This document shows positions 33,196-41,853 of a stretch of DNA of 64,000 nt, piece by piece. The translations under genes and the position numbers were made by a program. Within the stretch, counting starts at the first letter, position 1, and every line of letters begins with the position of its first letter. Below the pieces are notes generated by a model that saw nothing but the letters and a program-made list of their open reading frames with translations, was not told where the DNA came from and ran no database searches. The stretch comes from Prevotellaceae bacterium UBA4301 (GTDB lineage Bacteria > Bacteroidota > Bacteroidia > Bacteroidales > Bacteroidaceae): NCBI GenBank assembly GCA_002395775.1, contig DGUV01000074.1, positions 35,406 to 99,405 of the forward strand. The letters run 5' to 3'.

Positions 33196-33705
33196 TTAAT
33201 TATAGCCCAACTTTGTGAGTACCTCATTGGAAATGTCGATTTTGGGAGAGGCAAAGATGATGCCACCATCCGAAGCACGGTCGAGGATGAGGGAATAGCC
33301 CTTCTGCTCAGAGATGTCCTTGACGGCATTGTAGATTTCGTCCTGAATGGGTGTCATCAGGCTCTCGCGCTTCTTGAAGAGTTCACCATCGGGACCAAAA
33401 TACTTACGCTTCAGTTCCGAAGCTTCCTTTTCCTTTGCCACTATGGCCTCCTCCTTCTTGGTCTTCTGCTCTTCGGAGAGGAAAACGGCCTCGTTCTGAT
33501 AGTTCTTGTACATGGTCTGAGCTTCGGTCTGCAGGGCTTCGACTTCGGCCTGCCACTTCTTGCTCACCTGATTCAGTTGCTCGTTGGCACGCTCGTAGGC
33601 AGGGATGTTCTTCAGGATGTACTCCATGTCCACCAGGGCAAACTTCTGTGCATGGGCTGTCGTGGCACCCAGTGCCACCATCAGCATGATAAATAATCTT
33701 TTCAT
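33196..33705 (-). CDS. OmpH/Skp-family periplasmic chaperone (first copy)
   Basis: A 169-residue Skp paralogue with signal peptide (LFIMLMVALGATTAHAQ) and a coiled-coil arm rich in Lys/Glu (YQNEAVFLSEEQKTKKEEA). C-terminal block YSLILDRASDGGIIFASP. Directly downstream of bamA (43-nt gap), the standard position in Bacteroidetes, and so the most likely main Skp partner of BamA. Confidence 0.92.
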   Translation of the reverse strand: MKRLFIMLMVALGATTAHAQKFALVDMEYILKNIPAYERANEQLNQVSKKWQAEVEALQTEAQTMYKNYQNEAVFLSEEQKTKKEEAIVAKEKEASELKRKYFGPDGELFKKRESLMTPIQDEIYNAVKDISEQKGYSLILDRASDGGIIFASPKIDISNEVLTKLGYN

Positions 33706-33748
33706 AGTATTCTTAACTCTTAACTATTCATTTTTAATTTGTATTCGG

Positions 33749-36385
33749 TTAGAACTCTTGTCCAAGGATGAAATGGAACTGGCTGCCGCCACGTTTGGTG
33801 GAGCCATTGTAGGTGACCTTGTCGAAACCATAAGCCCAGTCGATACCGAGCAGACCCACCATGGGCAGGATGATGCGCACACCCACACCGGCACTGCGCT
33901 TCATGTCGAAGGGATTGATCTTCTTGATGTTGTGCCAAGCATTACCGCCTTCGAGGAAAGTGAGGGCATAGATATTGGCCGAGTTGCCCAACATGAGCGG
34001 ATAGCGCAACTCCAGCGTGAAGCGGTCGTAGGCATAGCCATACTGCGAGATGGAGCCATTCTCGTAACCACGCAAGCCGATGGTCTCAGTGGCATAGGTA
34101 GAACTGTAGCCCGACATACCGTCGCCACCCACATAGAAGGTCTCGAAGGGACTCTTCTTATTCTTGTTGTAATGGCCCAAGATTCCGAACTCGACACGTG
34201 TCATGAGCACCAGACACTTGCTGCCCCGGGTGAGGGCGGTGAAGGTGCGAGCCTTGAACTTCCACTTATGGTATTCAATCCAGCGATACTTCTCCTGTAC
34301 CTCACGTTTGTAGGCCGAAGATTGGGGATTGGTGGCGAGGTTGGCATAGTCCTTATTGTCGAAGAGGCTAAAAGGAGGCGTGAGAGAGGCCGTAAGCATG
34401 AACTCACTACCTGAGCGTGGGAATATCTGGTTGTCGGTGCTCACACGCGTCAGACTCAGATTGAGGTTGAGCGAGTTGCTGTTTCCGTTGCTAATGATGA
34501 AATATTCCCAATCCTTGAGCATATAGCGGGTGTAGCCCAAGTCGGCAGAGAACTGGAAATAGTCGTCGGGCCACGACAAGGGTTTACCCCATCCGAGGCT
34601 TGCGCCCAGAATCTTCACGAACTTGTCGGGGTCGTAGTAGTTCTCATAATAGTTGTTGTAGTAACCCGAGTTGTAGCCAGCACCGTAGAGATAGCTGTTC
34701 ATGTAGCTGCGGGCATAGGCCGAGTTGTAATAATTGTCACTGACATCGGTCTGCTTCGAGAAGAAAGCGCTGAAGGAGAGCGTATTGGGACGCTTCCCTC
34801 CGAACCAGGGATTCATGTACGAGAGACTGTAGGCCTGATAGTAACGGCCATTGGTCTGACCACTAATGCTAAAGGTTTCGCCATTACCCTGTGGCATGAC
34901 ACCACGGCGGATGCCATTCTTGTTGAACAGATTGGCCAGACAGAAGTTGGAGAACTTCAGTCCTATCTTACCAATGACACCTGTCTGTCCGTAGCCCAGC
35001 GAGAATTCGATCTGGTCGTTAGACTTCGGGGTCAGTCCCCAACCCATATCCACCGTTCCATTTTGGGGGTTGGGTTCCACCTTGGGGTCGATGCTCTCGG
35101 GGTCGAAGAAGCCCATGGAGGCAATCTCACGATAGGAACGTTCCATGGCAGCCTTTGAGAAGAGGTCGCCGGGCTTGTTGCGCAACTGACGGCGCACTAC
35201 ATTCTCATAGACACGGTCGTTGCCGATGATGCGCACATGGCTGATGTGGGCTTGCGTACCCTCGTAGATACGCATTTCCAGATCCACCGAGTCGCCTACG
35301 ACATTCGTCTCCACGGGGTCGAGCTCATAAAAGACATAACCATTGTTGTAATAGAGGTTGCCAATGGCATCCTCGTCGCCAGAAAGACGGTCGCTAAGAA
35401 GTTTCTGGTTATAGACGTCACCTTTCTTCATGCGCAGTTCCTGGTTCAGGGCATCAGTCTTGTAGAGTGTATTGCCCACCCACTCGATGTTACGGATGTA
35501 GTAGCGCTGACCCTCATCGACATGGAGGTAGATGTCAACACTCTTGTCGTCGAAGGGCACCACGCTGTCGGCTGTCAGGTAGGCATCGCGGTAGCCCAGT
35601 TCGGCATACTTGTTGATGAGATTGTCCTTGGCTTCCTTGTATTTCTTATCAACGAACTTCTTCGAACGGAACCAACTGCCCATGTTCTTGCGTTCGTGGA
35701 TAGTCTTCAGCACACCCTTGGAGATAAGGCTACCCTTGATTTTCTTCTCCGTCAGATGGTTGTTGCCCGTGATGTAGATGTGATTGACCTTCACCTTGTC
35801 CTTCTTGTCCACATTGACATCGAGGATGACATATCCGGGCTTCGATGTGTCGTCACGACGCTGAATGTCGAGTTCGGCATTCTTGTAACCCTTTTCATCA
35901 AAGTATCGCTTACCCAGAATCTGCGCCCGAGGAATGGTGTTAGGCGTCATCTGGTTTTCCTTCACCAAACCCAGTTTCTTCTCCAAGTCCTCACGTTCGC
36001 TTTTCTTCACTCCGCTGTAGTTGATTTCGGAGATGCGTGGATGTGGGGTAAGCTGGATGTTGAGGTATGCCGAGTCGCGCACGATGCTATCGACGGCAAT
36101 CGCCACATTACTGAACAGACCATTGCGCCAGTATCGGCGTATGGCTTTCGTGATTTGTTCGCTGGGGATGGTGATTTTCTCGCCCACCTGCAGTCCCGAA
36201 AGGCCGATGAGCAGATAGTCGTCGTAGTTGGTAGCGCCCGTCACGGTGATGCCACCGAGGATGCATTCGCGTGGGGTGCGACCATAATCGACATCGGGCT
36301 TGACTTCCTTGTTCAGGCCCTGAGCAGACGCGGGGGACACTGCACAGAACAGCAGTAACAGCAGTATGAGATATCTTGGCTTCAT
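33749..36385 (-). CDS. bamA: Outer-membrane protein assembly factor BamA
   Basis: An 878-residue Omp85 protein that folds and inserts beta-barrel proteins in the outer membrane. Signal peptide (LILLLLFCAVSPASAQG), five POTRA-like repeats to about residue 450 (for example GYKNAELDIQRRDD, GYRDAYLTADSVVP, NGYVFYELDPVE), then a 16-strand barrel with the FRMR-type substrate loop region near ETIGLRGYENG and a C-terminal aromatic residue (LGQEF). A TTG at 36400 is in frame, but ATG 36385 is preferred. The start region overlaps the uppS stop. Confidence 0.97.
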   Translation of the reverse strand: MKPRYLILLLLLFCAVSPASAQGLNKEVKPDVDYGRTPRECILGGITVTGATNYDDYLLIGLSGLQVGEKITIPSEQITKAIRRYWRNGLFSNVAIAVDSIVRDSAYLNIQLTPHPRISEINYSGVKKSEREDLEKKLGLVKENQMTPNTIPRAQILGKRYFDEKGYKNAELDIQRRDDTSKPGYVILDVNVDKKDKVKVNHIYITGNNHLTEKKIKGSLISKGVLKTIHERKNMGSWFRSKKFVDKKYKEAKDNLINKYAELGYRDAYLTADSVVPFDDKSVDIYLHVDEGQRYYIRNIEWVGNTLYKTDALNQELRMKKGDVYNQKLLSDRLSGDEDAIGNLYYNNGYVFYELDPVETNVVGDSVDLEMRIYEGTQAHISHVRIIGNDRVYENVVRRQLRNKPGDLFSKAAMERSYREIASMGFFDPESIDPKVEPNPQNGTVDMGWGLTPKSNDQIEFSLGYGQTGVIGKIGLKFSNFCLANLFNKNGIRRGVMPQGNGETFSISGQTNGRYYQAYSLSYMNPWFGGKRPNTLSFSAFFSKQTDVSDNYYNSAYARSYMNSYLYGAGYNSGYYNNYYENYYDPDKFVKILGASLGWGKPLSWPDDYFQFSADLGYTRYMLKDWEYFIISNGNSNSLNLNLSLTRVSTDNQIFPRSGSEFMLTASLTPPFSLFDNKDYANLATNPQSSAYKREVQEKYRWIEYHKWKFKARTFTALTRGSKCLVLMTRVEFGILGHYNKNKKSPFETFYVGGDGMSGYSSTYATETIGLRGYENGSISQYGYAYDRFTLELRYPLMLGNSANIYALTFLEGGNAWHNIKKINPFDMKRSAGVGVRIILPMVGLLGIDWAYGFDKVTYNGSTKRGGSQFHFILGQEF

Positions 36386-36396
36386 TCTATTGTGTT

Positions 36397-37146
36397 TCAA
36401 CTTTCAATTTTCAGTTCCTCCTCCACCTGGTCACCGGTCTTTCCATAACGGCGCTGACGACCCTGATAGTCGATAATGGCACGTTGCAGACACTCTTCGT
36501 TGAAGTCGGGCCAGTAGGTGTCGCAGAAATAGAACTCAGAGTAGGCCGACTGCCAAAGCAGGTAGTTGCTGATGCGCAATTCACCACCAGTGCGGATGAC
36601 CAAATCCGGATCAGGCATGAAGTTGGTGAGCAGGCGGCCGGAGATGTATTCCTCAGTAATTTGCTCGGGTTGCAGTGTGCCAGCCTTCACTTCCTGAGCC
36701 ATCTGCTGCATGGCCTTCGTAAGTTCCCAGCGCGACGAATAGCTGAGCATGACATTCATGGTCATCTTCGTATTCCCTGCCGTACGCTCCATGCATTCAG
36801 CCAATCGCTTTTGCACCTTCGGGGGCAACAGTTCCAATCCACCGATGGCACGGAAGCGGACATTGTTCTTCATGAAGATTTCCTCCTCCAGATGATCGAG
36901 GATAAGTCCCATCAAAGCCTCGATTTCCGGCATGGGACGGTTCCAGTTCTCGGTGGAGAAAGTGTAGAGCGTCAGATATTTGATGCCCAACCGGGTGGCC
37001 TCCGTGGTAATGCGCTTCACGGTTTCCACGCCCTCGGCATGCCCTGCTGTGCGGGGCAGACCACGCTGTTTGGCCCAGCGTCCGTTGCCATCCATGATGA
37101 TGGCCACGTGTTGCGGTATGCGGTCTTTGTCTATTTGGTCAATCAT
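36397..37146 (-). CDS. uppS: Undecaprenyl diphosphate synthase
   Basis: A 249-residue cis-prenyltransferase that makes the C55 carrier used for peptidoglycan and for the surface glycans of this organism. Seen: HVAIIMDGNGRWAKQRGLPR at residues 13-32 with the catalytic Asp, YLTLYTFSTENWNRP near 76, and RTGGELRISNYLLWQSAYSE near 195. Overlaps porG by 8 nt upstream and sits directly before bamA. Confidence 0.97.
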   Translation of the reverse strand: MIDQIDKDRIPQHVAIIMDGNGRWAKQRGLPRTAGHAEGVETVKRITTEATRLGIKYLTLYTFSTENWNRPMPEIEALMGLILDHLEEEIFMKNNVRFRAIGGLELLPPKVQKRLAECMERTAGNTKMTMNVMLSYSSRWELTKAMQQMAQEVKAGTLQPEQITEEYISGRLLTNFMPDPDLVIRTGGELRISNYLLWQSAYSEFYFCDTYWPDFNEECLQRAIIDYQGRQRRYGKTGDQVEEELKIES

Positions 37147-37855
37147 TATTGTGACAGGTTTTACATTTCGGTAACATATCGTAGGTGATGAAGAACATCA
37201 GAAACGAATAGCAGTCTTTGTTTTTCAGGCCCGAGCTGTGTATGCCATAAGGCATGTTCAGCTGTCGCCATTCCTTGCTTGTATCCAGCGCGTCGGTGGT
37301 GGTGAAACGGAAGGTCCATTCTGCTCCCACATTCACGCGCGGTTTCACTTTATATTTCACGCCTACGCCCACGGGACAGTTCAGCGCCACCTTAGTACCT
37401 CCTCCGCCACCCGTCACCAGCGTCAGCCCTGCACCCGCTACGGCATAGGGGGTGATGCGACTGTTGCCCATGTAGGCCCGGCTGGCACTGTAGCCCCAGA
37501 AGTTGAACTCAAACTGAGCACCCAGGTCCACGACATTGCGTTTGAAGCCAAAGCTCACGGGCACACCACCCTCGGGCGAATGACTTTCGGCGTCCTGTGG
37601 GATGTAGTACCCCTTGGTGTTGCCCGAAAGATGTCCAAAGGCCAAGTTGCCCTTCAGCACCATGCGGGGATTGAATATCTTGCGAACCACCGCACCGCCC
37701 ATGACACTCATGTGGCGAAAGGGGGTCTTGTTGGCATCGCCCAAATAGAAGTCGGTACCCAAGGCACCGCCCAGTTCCATCTGGTACTCATCCTCCTGCG
37801 CCCCTACACTCAGGGATGCGGCCAGACACATGAGTATGATTGCCAACCTCTTCAC
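37139..37855 (-). CDS. porG: PorG-like outer-membrane protein (DUF6089)
   Basis: A 238-residue outer-membrane beta-barrel-type protein of the DUF6089 family, which includes PorG of the type IX secretion system. Signal peptide (MKRLAIILMCLAASLSVGAQ), Gly/aromatic alternating strands (MELGGALGTDFYLGDANKTP) and a Cys pair near the end (MLPKCKTCHNN). The order porG-uppS-bamA-skp is the one seen in Porphyromonas gingivalis. In species without T9SS, DUF6089 proteins also occur, so the T9SS link rests on the cargo-like proteins at 43.9-51.1 kb. Confidence 0.8.
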   Translation of the reverse strand: MKRLAIILMCLAASLSVGAQEDEYQMELGGALGTDFYLGDANKTPFRHMSVMGGAVVRKIFNPRMVLKGNLAFGHLSGNTKGYYIPQDAESHSPEGGVPVSFGFKRNVVDLGAQFEFNFWGYSASRAYMGNSRITPYAVAGAGLTLVTGGGGGTKVALNCPVGVGVKYKVKPRVNVGAEWTFRFTTTDALDTSKEWRQLNMPYGIHSSGLKNKDCYSFLMFFITYDMLPKCKTCHNND

Positions 37856-37867
37856 TTCTTCACTTCA

Positions 37868-39262
37868 TCATTTCTTCTCAAATCCCAGTCGTGTGATGCG
37901 TCCGCGCCACACCTGTTCGTCGAGCACTATCCACAAGAACTGTTCGTCGTCCACCGCTGCAGAGATGTACTTCGACTGCTGAGCCACAGCCTGCAGGGCC
38001 TCATCAACAAGCATATCATCGTTCTCATAGGTCTTCCAGCTGATGCCATGGTCAGGACTATGCAGAATGCGATCCAGTGCCGTATGGACACCATCGCGAG
38101 TGGCACCGCCCAGCGCCTGCAGCCCGTCGTCGTAGGGCACGATGCAGAGATTCTCCATCACCGGGCAACGATACTTATCCACCTCATTGGGGGTATAATA
38201 AATCCAGGTAGCATCTGCCTCATCGTCGCCCGTCCAGCCCTTGGCCCAGACAGTGGCCGTCTCGTCAGTGTCGTTACGGCTTCCTATGAGCACGATACGC
38301 CGACTACCATTCTCCAGTGTGTAATAGACACTGTTCAACAAACTGGTGGGCAGGTTCTCGCCCTTGTCATCCAAGGTTTCCTCTTCCCATGCCCCACAAT
38401 TATTGCTACGATAGAGTTTGCCATTGGCCATACCGTAGAGATTCTGGTCGCTGGCTGCCACCAACCGCACGCCCTCCATGGCAGGAACTACACATGACGT
38501 CCAGGCCTGCCCGTCGGAACTTACCACGACCTGGCCTTGACTGGTGCTCATGAAGAGTGTATTGCCTTGCTGCTGCAGTGTACCAGGCAGAGCATTGTCG
38601 GCTCCCGAAGTTAAATGTTCGGTCCACGTTCCATCGGCAGCTGAACGGGTGATACATACCAATGAGCCATCGACCTTGCAGGCCAACACCATGGGCTGTT
38701 GGTTCCAAATGAGCAGCTTGCGCTCGCCCAGCCCCTTCAAGGCTTCCACCTGACCCATGTTGTTCCAGATGGTGCTGTCGCCCTCCTGCTGATGGACATT
38801 GACCTTCACCGTATAGGTGCGGCCCGAATTACCACTATCTGATACCACACGGAAGTGCAGCGGAGTGCGTAAATCCAGCGAGTCGCTACTGCTATAAGTG
38901 GTCCATGCCGTATCTTCGCCAGCCTCCAAGTTGGCTTTTCGCCAAACCAATATGCCCTCGAAGGCCACTGTAGTCAACACCTGGTCGAGCCGGGTGTGGA
39001 CAGGCAGCGAGTCGAGGTTTTCAATGGTAAGTGTGCGATGGTTGATGGTCATGGGAAATCCCGTGGGCACATAGGATGTGGTGACCACACTATCCATGCC
39101 TGCCGAGGTCTTCAGAAAGTTGCTACGCTTGAGCGTCCCCAAGGAGAACGATGAGATGTAGCACTTTTCGGAATATTCCACCTCCTCCTCGTCGTCAAAA
39201 CACGAGGTTAGAAACAGGGGCATGGCCATGATGACCAGCAGGGGAATGAGATATTTTTTCAT
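37868..39262 (-). CDS. DUF6242 lipoprotein
   Basis: A 464-residue lipoprotein: signal peptide with lipobox LTSC (Cys20), then an N-terminal DUF6242-like domain and a region with repeated short motifs such as YTVKVNVHQQEGDSTIWNNM, DGQAWTSCVV, NNCGAWEEETL and DHGISWKTYEND. These W-containing repeats resemble BNR/sialidase-type beta-propeller blades. Location: outer membrane or periplasm. Function unknown. Ends 12 nt before porG and is transcribed in the same direction, possibly as an operon. A minus-strand TACTTTTG lies 31 nt upstream. Confidence 0.75.
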   Translation of the reverse strand: MKKYLIPLLVIMAMPLFLTSCFDDEEEVEYSEKCYISSFSLGTLKRSNFLKTSAGMDSVVTTSYVPTGFPMTINHRTLTIENLDSLPVHTRLDQVLTTVAFEGILVWRKANLEAGEDTAWTTYSSSDSLDLRTPLHFRVVSDSGNSGRTYTVKVNVHQQEGDSTIWNNMGQVEALKGLGERKLLIWNQQPMVLACKVDGSLVCITRSAADGTWTEHLTSGADNALPGTLQQQGNTLFMSTSQGQVVVSSDGQAWTSCVVPAMEGVRLVAASDQNLYGMANGKLYRSNNCGAWEEETLDDKGENLPTSLLNSVYYTLENGSRRIVLIGSRNDTDETATVWAKGWTGDDEADATWIYYTPNEVDKYRCPVMENLCIVPYDDGLQALGGATRDGVHTALDRILHSPDHGISWKTYENDDMLVDEALQAVAQQSKYISAAVDDEQFLWIVLDEQVWRGRITRLGFEKK

Positions 39263-39293
39263 ACGTATATACGCGCGTTAAGTTTTCGGCCTA

Positions 39294-39301
39294 CAAAAGT
39301 A
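39294..39301 (-). promoter_or_regulatory. -7 element of the DUF6242 gene
   Basis: TACTTTTG on the minus strand, matching TAnnTTTG, 31 nt before the start codon at 39262. No convincing -33 TTTG at the standard spacing. Confidence 0.45.
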
Positions 39302-39339
39302 CGTCAAATTTTTGGTACAGCGAAACTTCACACCGTAAA

Positions 39340-40305
39340 TTAAGAATTTTTATAGATAAGAGTGAGCGTATTGTCCCCAATTAACAGTTTTTTGCCTATT
39401 CTTCCTCCAATTTTCGGTGCTTTCGTGCCAGAGCCTAATCGTATGGGAGCCGTCTCAATGTGAGCCTCGTCCCACAAGCCTGCGTCAATGAAGCCCTGCA
39501 ACGTCTCCCTACCACCCTCAACAAGAAGACTTTGCACGCCACGGGTCCACAGGTCAGCCAGTGCCTCCTCCCGGGTCGGGTAGGTAAGCACATCGCCGTT
39601 GCCCACCGAAGCATGGCCAAGTACCACGCGCAAGGGACTGTTGCCTGCCCAATGTCTCACATTCAGGCTGGGATTGTCCAGCTCCCATGTGCGATGCCCA
39701 ACAAGTATGGCTTGATGTTCGGCTCGCAACTTGTGCACCAAAGCCTGCGTGACGGAGGTGGAAAAACGGACCGGCGGTTGACTGTCGTCCAGACGCAAGC
39801 GGTCGATGTAGCCATCCTCGCTTTGCGCCCACTTCAGGGTGACATAGGGGCGATGTTGGGTGTGGAAAGTAATGAATCGGCGGTTGAGCCACAGGCACTC
39901 CTTTTCCAGCACACCAACCCGAACCTCGCAACCCGCCTCGCGCAGCATGGAGATGCCACGTCCATCAACCTTGGCAAAGGGGTCGCGACAGCCTACTACG
40001 ACCATCGGAATGCCTTTGTCGATGATGAGCTGTGCACAGGGAGGGGTCTTACCATAGTGGGCACAGGGCTCCAGGCTGACGTAGATGGTGCTCCGGCTGA
40101 GCAAATGAGGTTGAGTGACCGTACTGATGGCATTGACCTCAGCATGAGCCTCGCCACATTTCCTGTGATAGCCCTCACCGATGATGCGTCCGTCGCAAAC
40201 CACCACCGCACCCACCATGGGATTGGGGGCAGCCCCCATGCGTCCGCACTTGGCCAATTGCAGGCAGCGCCGCATAAATTGTTCGTCTATTTTGCGTTGT
40301 TCCAT
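39340..40305 (-). CDS. ribD: Riboflavin biosynthesis deaminase/reductase RibD
   Basis: A 321-residue bifunctional enzyme. The N-terminal deaminase has the zinc motif CGEAHAEVNAI near 48 and EPCAHYGKTPPCAQLI near 76. The C-terminal reductase has KWAQSEDGYIDR near 156 and VEGGRETLQGFI near 268. Acts on the pyrimidine from GTP cyclohydrolase II in riboflavin synthesis. No other riboflavin gene is adjacent and no FMN riboswitch was recognised. Divergent from prmC, separated by an ACTTTCA tandem repeat. Confidence 0.95.
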   Translation of the reverse strand: MEQRKIDEQFMRRCLQLAKCGRMGAAPNPMVGAVVVCDGRIIGEGYHRKCGEAHAEVNAISTVTQPHLLSRSTIYVSLEPCAHYGKTPPCAQLIIDKGIPMVVVGCRDPFAKVDGRGISMLREAGCEVRVGVLEKECLWLNRRFITFHTQHRPYVTLKWAQSEDGYIDRLRLDDSQPPVRFSTSVTQALVHKLRAEHQAILVGHRTWELDNPSLNVRHWAGNSPLRVVLGHASVGNGDVLTYPTREEALADLWTRGVQSLLVEGGRETLQGFIDAGLWDEAHIETAPIRLGSGTKAPKIGGRIGKKLLIGDNTLTLIYKNS

Positions 40306-40310
40306 AAAAA

Positions 40311-40344
40311 ACTTTCAACTTTCAACTTTCAACTTTCAACTTTT
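40311..40344. repeat. ACTTTCA tandem repeat between ribD and prmC
   Basis: Four perfect 7-bp units (40311-40338) and a partial fifth. It lies directly upstream of the TACCTTTG of prmC and covers the place of its -33 element. A three-copy version precedes the tRNA gene at 43551. Confidence 0.9.
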
Positions 40345-40347
40345 AAT

Positions 40348-40355
40348 TACCTTTG
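40348..40355 (+). promoter_or_regulatory. -7 element of prmC
   Basis: TACCTTTG ending only 4 nt before the ATG at 40360. Transcription would begin at or within a few bases of the start codon, so the mRNA may be leaderless. Confidence 0.6.
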
Positions 40356-40359
40356 CAGC

Positions 40360-41208
40360 ATGAAGACCTTTCAACAGATTGTCCACGACTTGCGTCTGGT
40401 ATATCCCGAAGGCGAGGCCCGCGCCTTGGCCCGCTGGTTATGTGAGGAGCGCTTCGGACTCTCGCAGACCGACATTTTGCTCGACAAAGATAATCAATTA
40501 TCGGCACACGACCTCGCAAATGTGCGAGAAATCACGCAACGACTCATCCAAGGCGAGCCTATACAATACATTTTGGGACACACCACCTTCTGCGGGCATA
40601 AGTTCACCGTGGCGCCAGGGGCTCTTATTCCCCGGCCCGAGACTCAGGAGCTCGTGGACATGGCGGCTGAGGAAGTCCGAAATCGGCCTACCCCCATGCA
40701 GATTCTGGATGTGGGAACAGGAACTGGCTGTATAGCAATCTCTTTGGCCCTGGCCCTACCGCAGGCCGAGGTAACGGGCTGGGATGTGAGTCCCGAAGCC
40801 CTTGACGTTGCACGGAAAAATGCAGAACGCTACCCTAAAGCGCATGTCACATTGGAGCAGCAGGACATTTTCTCTCCGCCCAACGACCAACGCCAATGGC
40901 AGATGATAGTATCCAACCCGCCCTACATACGTCAGAGCGAAGCCAAGGAGATGGAGCGCAACGTCCTGTATCACGAACCACACTTGGCCCTATTCGTCCC
41001 TGATGACAATCCATTACTCTACTACCGTGCAATCCTATGGTATGCCATGCACCATCTGGCCCCAAATGGTTCCATCTGGTTTGAAATCAATCAGGCCATG
41101 GATGAAGAAATGTACCATTTAATCGAGTATTTTGGATTCCAAGACATCGAAATTCTGAAGGACAGTTTCGGACGTAACAGATTTGCACGATGCAGGAAGG
41201 GCAGTTAG
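40360..41208 (+). CDS. prmC: Release factor glutamine methyltransferase PrmC (HemK)
   Basis: A 282-residue SAM-dependent enzyme that methylates the GGQ glutamine of peptide release factors. Seen: helical N-terminal domain with YILGHTTFCGHKFTV near 81, RPETQELV near 102, motif I LDVGTGTGCIAISLAL near 122, and the catalytic NPPYIRQSEA near 192. A much longer frame is open upstream to 39460 on the complement of ribD, but the conserved protein begins at ATG 40360, 4 nt past a TACCTTTG motif. Confidence 0.95.
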   Translation: MKTFQQIVHDLRLVYPEGEARALARWLCEERFGLSQTDILLDKDNQLSAHDLANVREITQRLIQGEPIQYILGHTTFCGHKFTVAPGALIPRPETQELVDMAAEEVRNRPTPMQILDVGTGTGCIAISLALALPQAEVTGWDVSPEALDVARKNAERYPKAHVTLEQQDIFSPPNDQRQWQMIVSNPPYIRQSEAKEMERNVLYHEPHLALFVPDDNPLLYYRAILWYAMHHLAPNGSIWFEINQAMDEEMYHLIEYFGFQDIEILKDSFGRNRFARCRKGS

Positions 41209-41249
41209 TTCTTGTTAGATTTTTCTCTTATCCAGTTAGTTTTTGTTAG
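41202..41249. repeat. Imperfect 17-bp direct repeat around the prmC stop
   Basis: CAGTTAGTTCTTGTTAG at 41202-41218 (covering the prmC stop) and CAGTTAGTTTTTGTTAG at 41233-41249 (just before recX). One mismatch. Probably a small duplication. Confidence 0.7.
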
Positions 41250-41258
41250 GTCGAAGAT

Positions 41259-41732
41259 ATGCAAAATTTATCCATTCCATCGGAAAAAGAAGCCCTCAAC
41301 AAGGTTGCAGCACTCTGCAGCAGAAAAGAGTGCTGCGAGAGTGAAGTCCGAGAAAAACTTACACTTTGGAAGCAACCATCCGAGGTGCAGGACCGCATCA
41401 TCGGCAAACTGCTGGCAGAAGGATACATTGACGAAGTTCGGTTTTGTAAGGCATACGCCATGGACAAACTGCGCTACAACCACTGGGGTAGGATAAAGAT
41501 AAATCAAATGCTGCGCCATCTGCAGGTGGATGACCAAGCCCGGGAGGCTGCTCTCGAGGCCCTGCCTGACGAGGAATACATGGATATACTGCGACGCGTG
41601 GCACAATCCAAACTTCCCTCCATCAAAGCTCGTACAGCTTATGAGCGGCAAGGCAAGCTCACACGATTCCTGCTCAGCCGAGGCTTTGAGATGGACTTCA
41701 TCCGCGAGGTTACAAATTGGGACGAAGACTGA
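41259..41732 (+). CDS. recX: Regulatory protein RecX
   Basis: A 157-residue all-helical RecA modulator made of three-helix repeats. Seen: ALCSRKECCESEVREKL near 19, ILAEGYIDEVRFCKAY-type block near 50 (as KLLAEGYIDEVRFCKAYAMD), and FLLSRGFEMDFIREV at the end. recA is not in the window. Starts 50 nt after prmC on the same strand and may be in its transcript. Confidence 0.9.
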   Translation: MQNLSIPSEKEALNKVAALCSRKECCESEVREKLTLWKQPSEVQDRIIGKLLAEGYIDEVRFCKAYAMDKLRYNHWGRIKINQMLRHLQVDDQAREAALEALPDEEYMDILRRVAQSKLPSIKARTAYERQGKLTRFLLSRGFEMDFIREVTNWDED

Positions 41733-41792
41733 GTGCCCTGAAGGAAACATTCAATAAGAGAAACAAATCAGACGCGGGAATTACCAAATATA

Positions 41793-41824
41793 TTTGCATT
41801 TCCGCTCACTTATTCGTAACTTTG
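41793..41824 (+). promoter_or_regulatory. Promoter of pyrE
   Basis: TTTG (41793-41796), 20-nt spacer, TAACTTTG (41817-41824), near consensus. The start codon is 29 nt further on. The spacer holds a CGCTCACTTATTCG string similar to that in the putA promoter. Confidence 0.8.
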
Positions 41825-41853
41825 CCCGCAATTAACAGACTTTGTTACAAGTT

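Noticed and set aside
39263..40305. FMN riboswitch for ribD
   Set aside because: No conserved RFN stem pattern is visible in the short divergent spacer, which is filled by the ACTTTCA repeat.
39460..40359. N-terminal extension of prmC through the complement of ribD
   Set aside because: Homology to PrmC begins at ATG 40360, right after a promoter-like motif. The upstream part is antisense to ribD.
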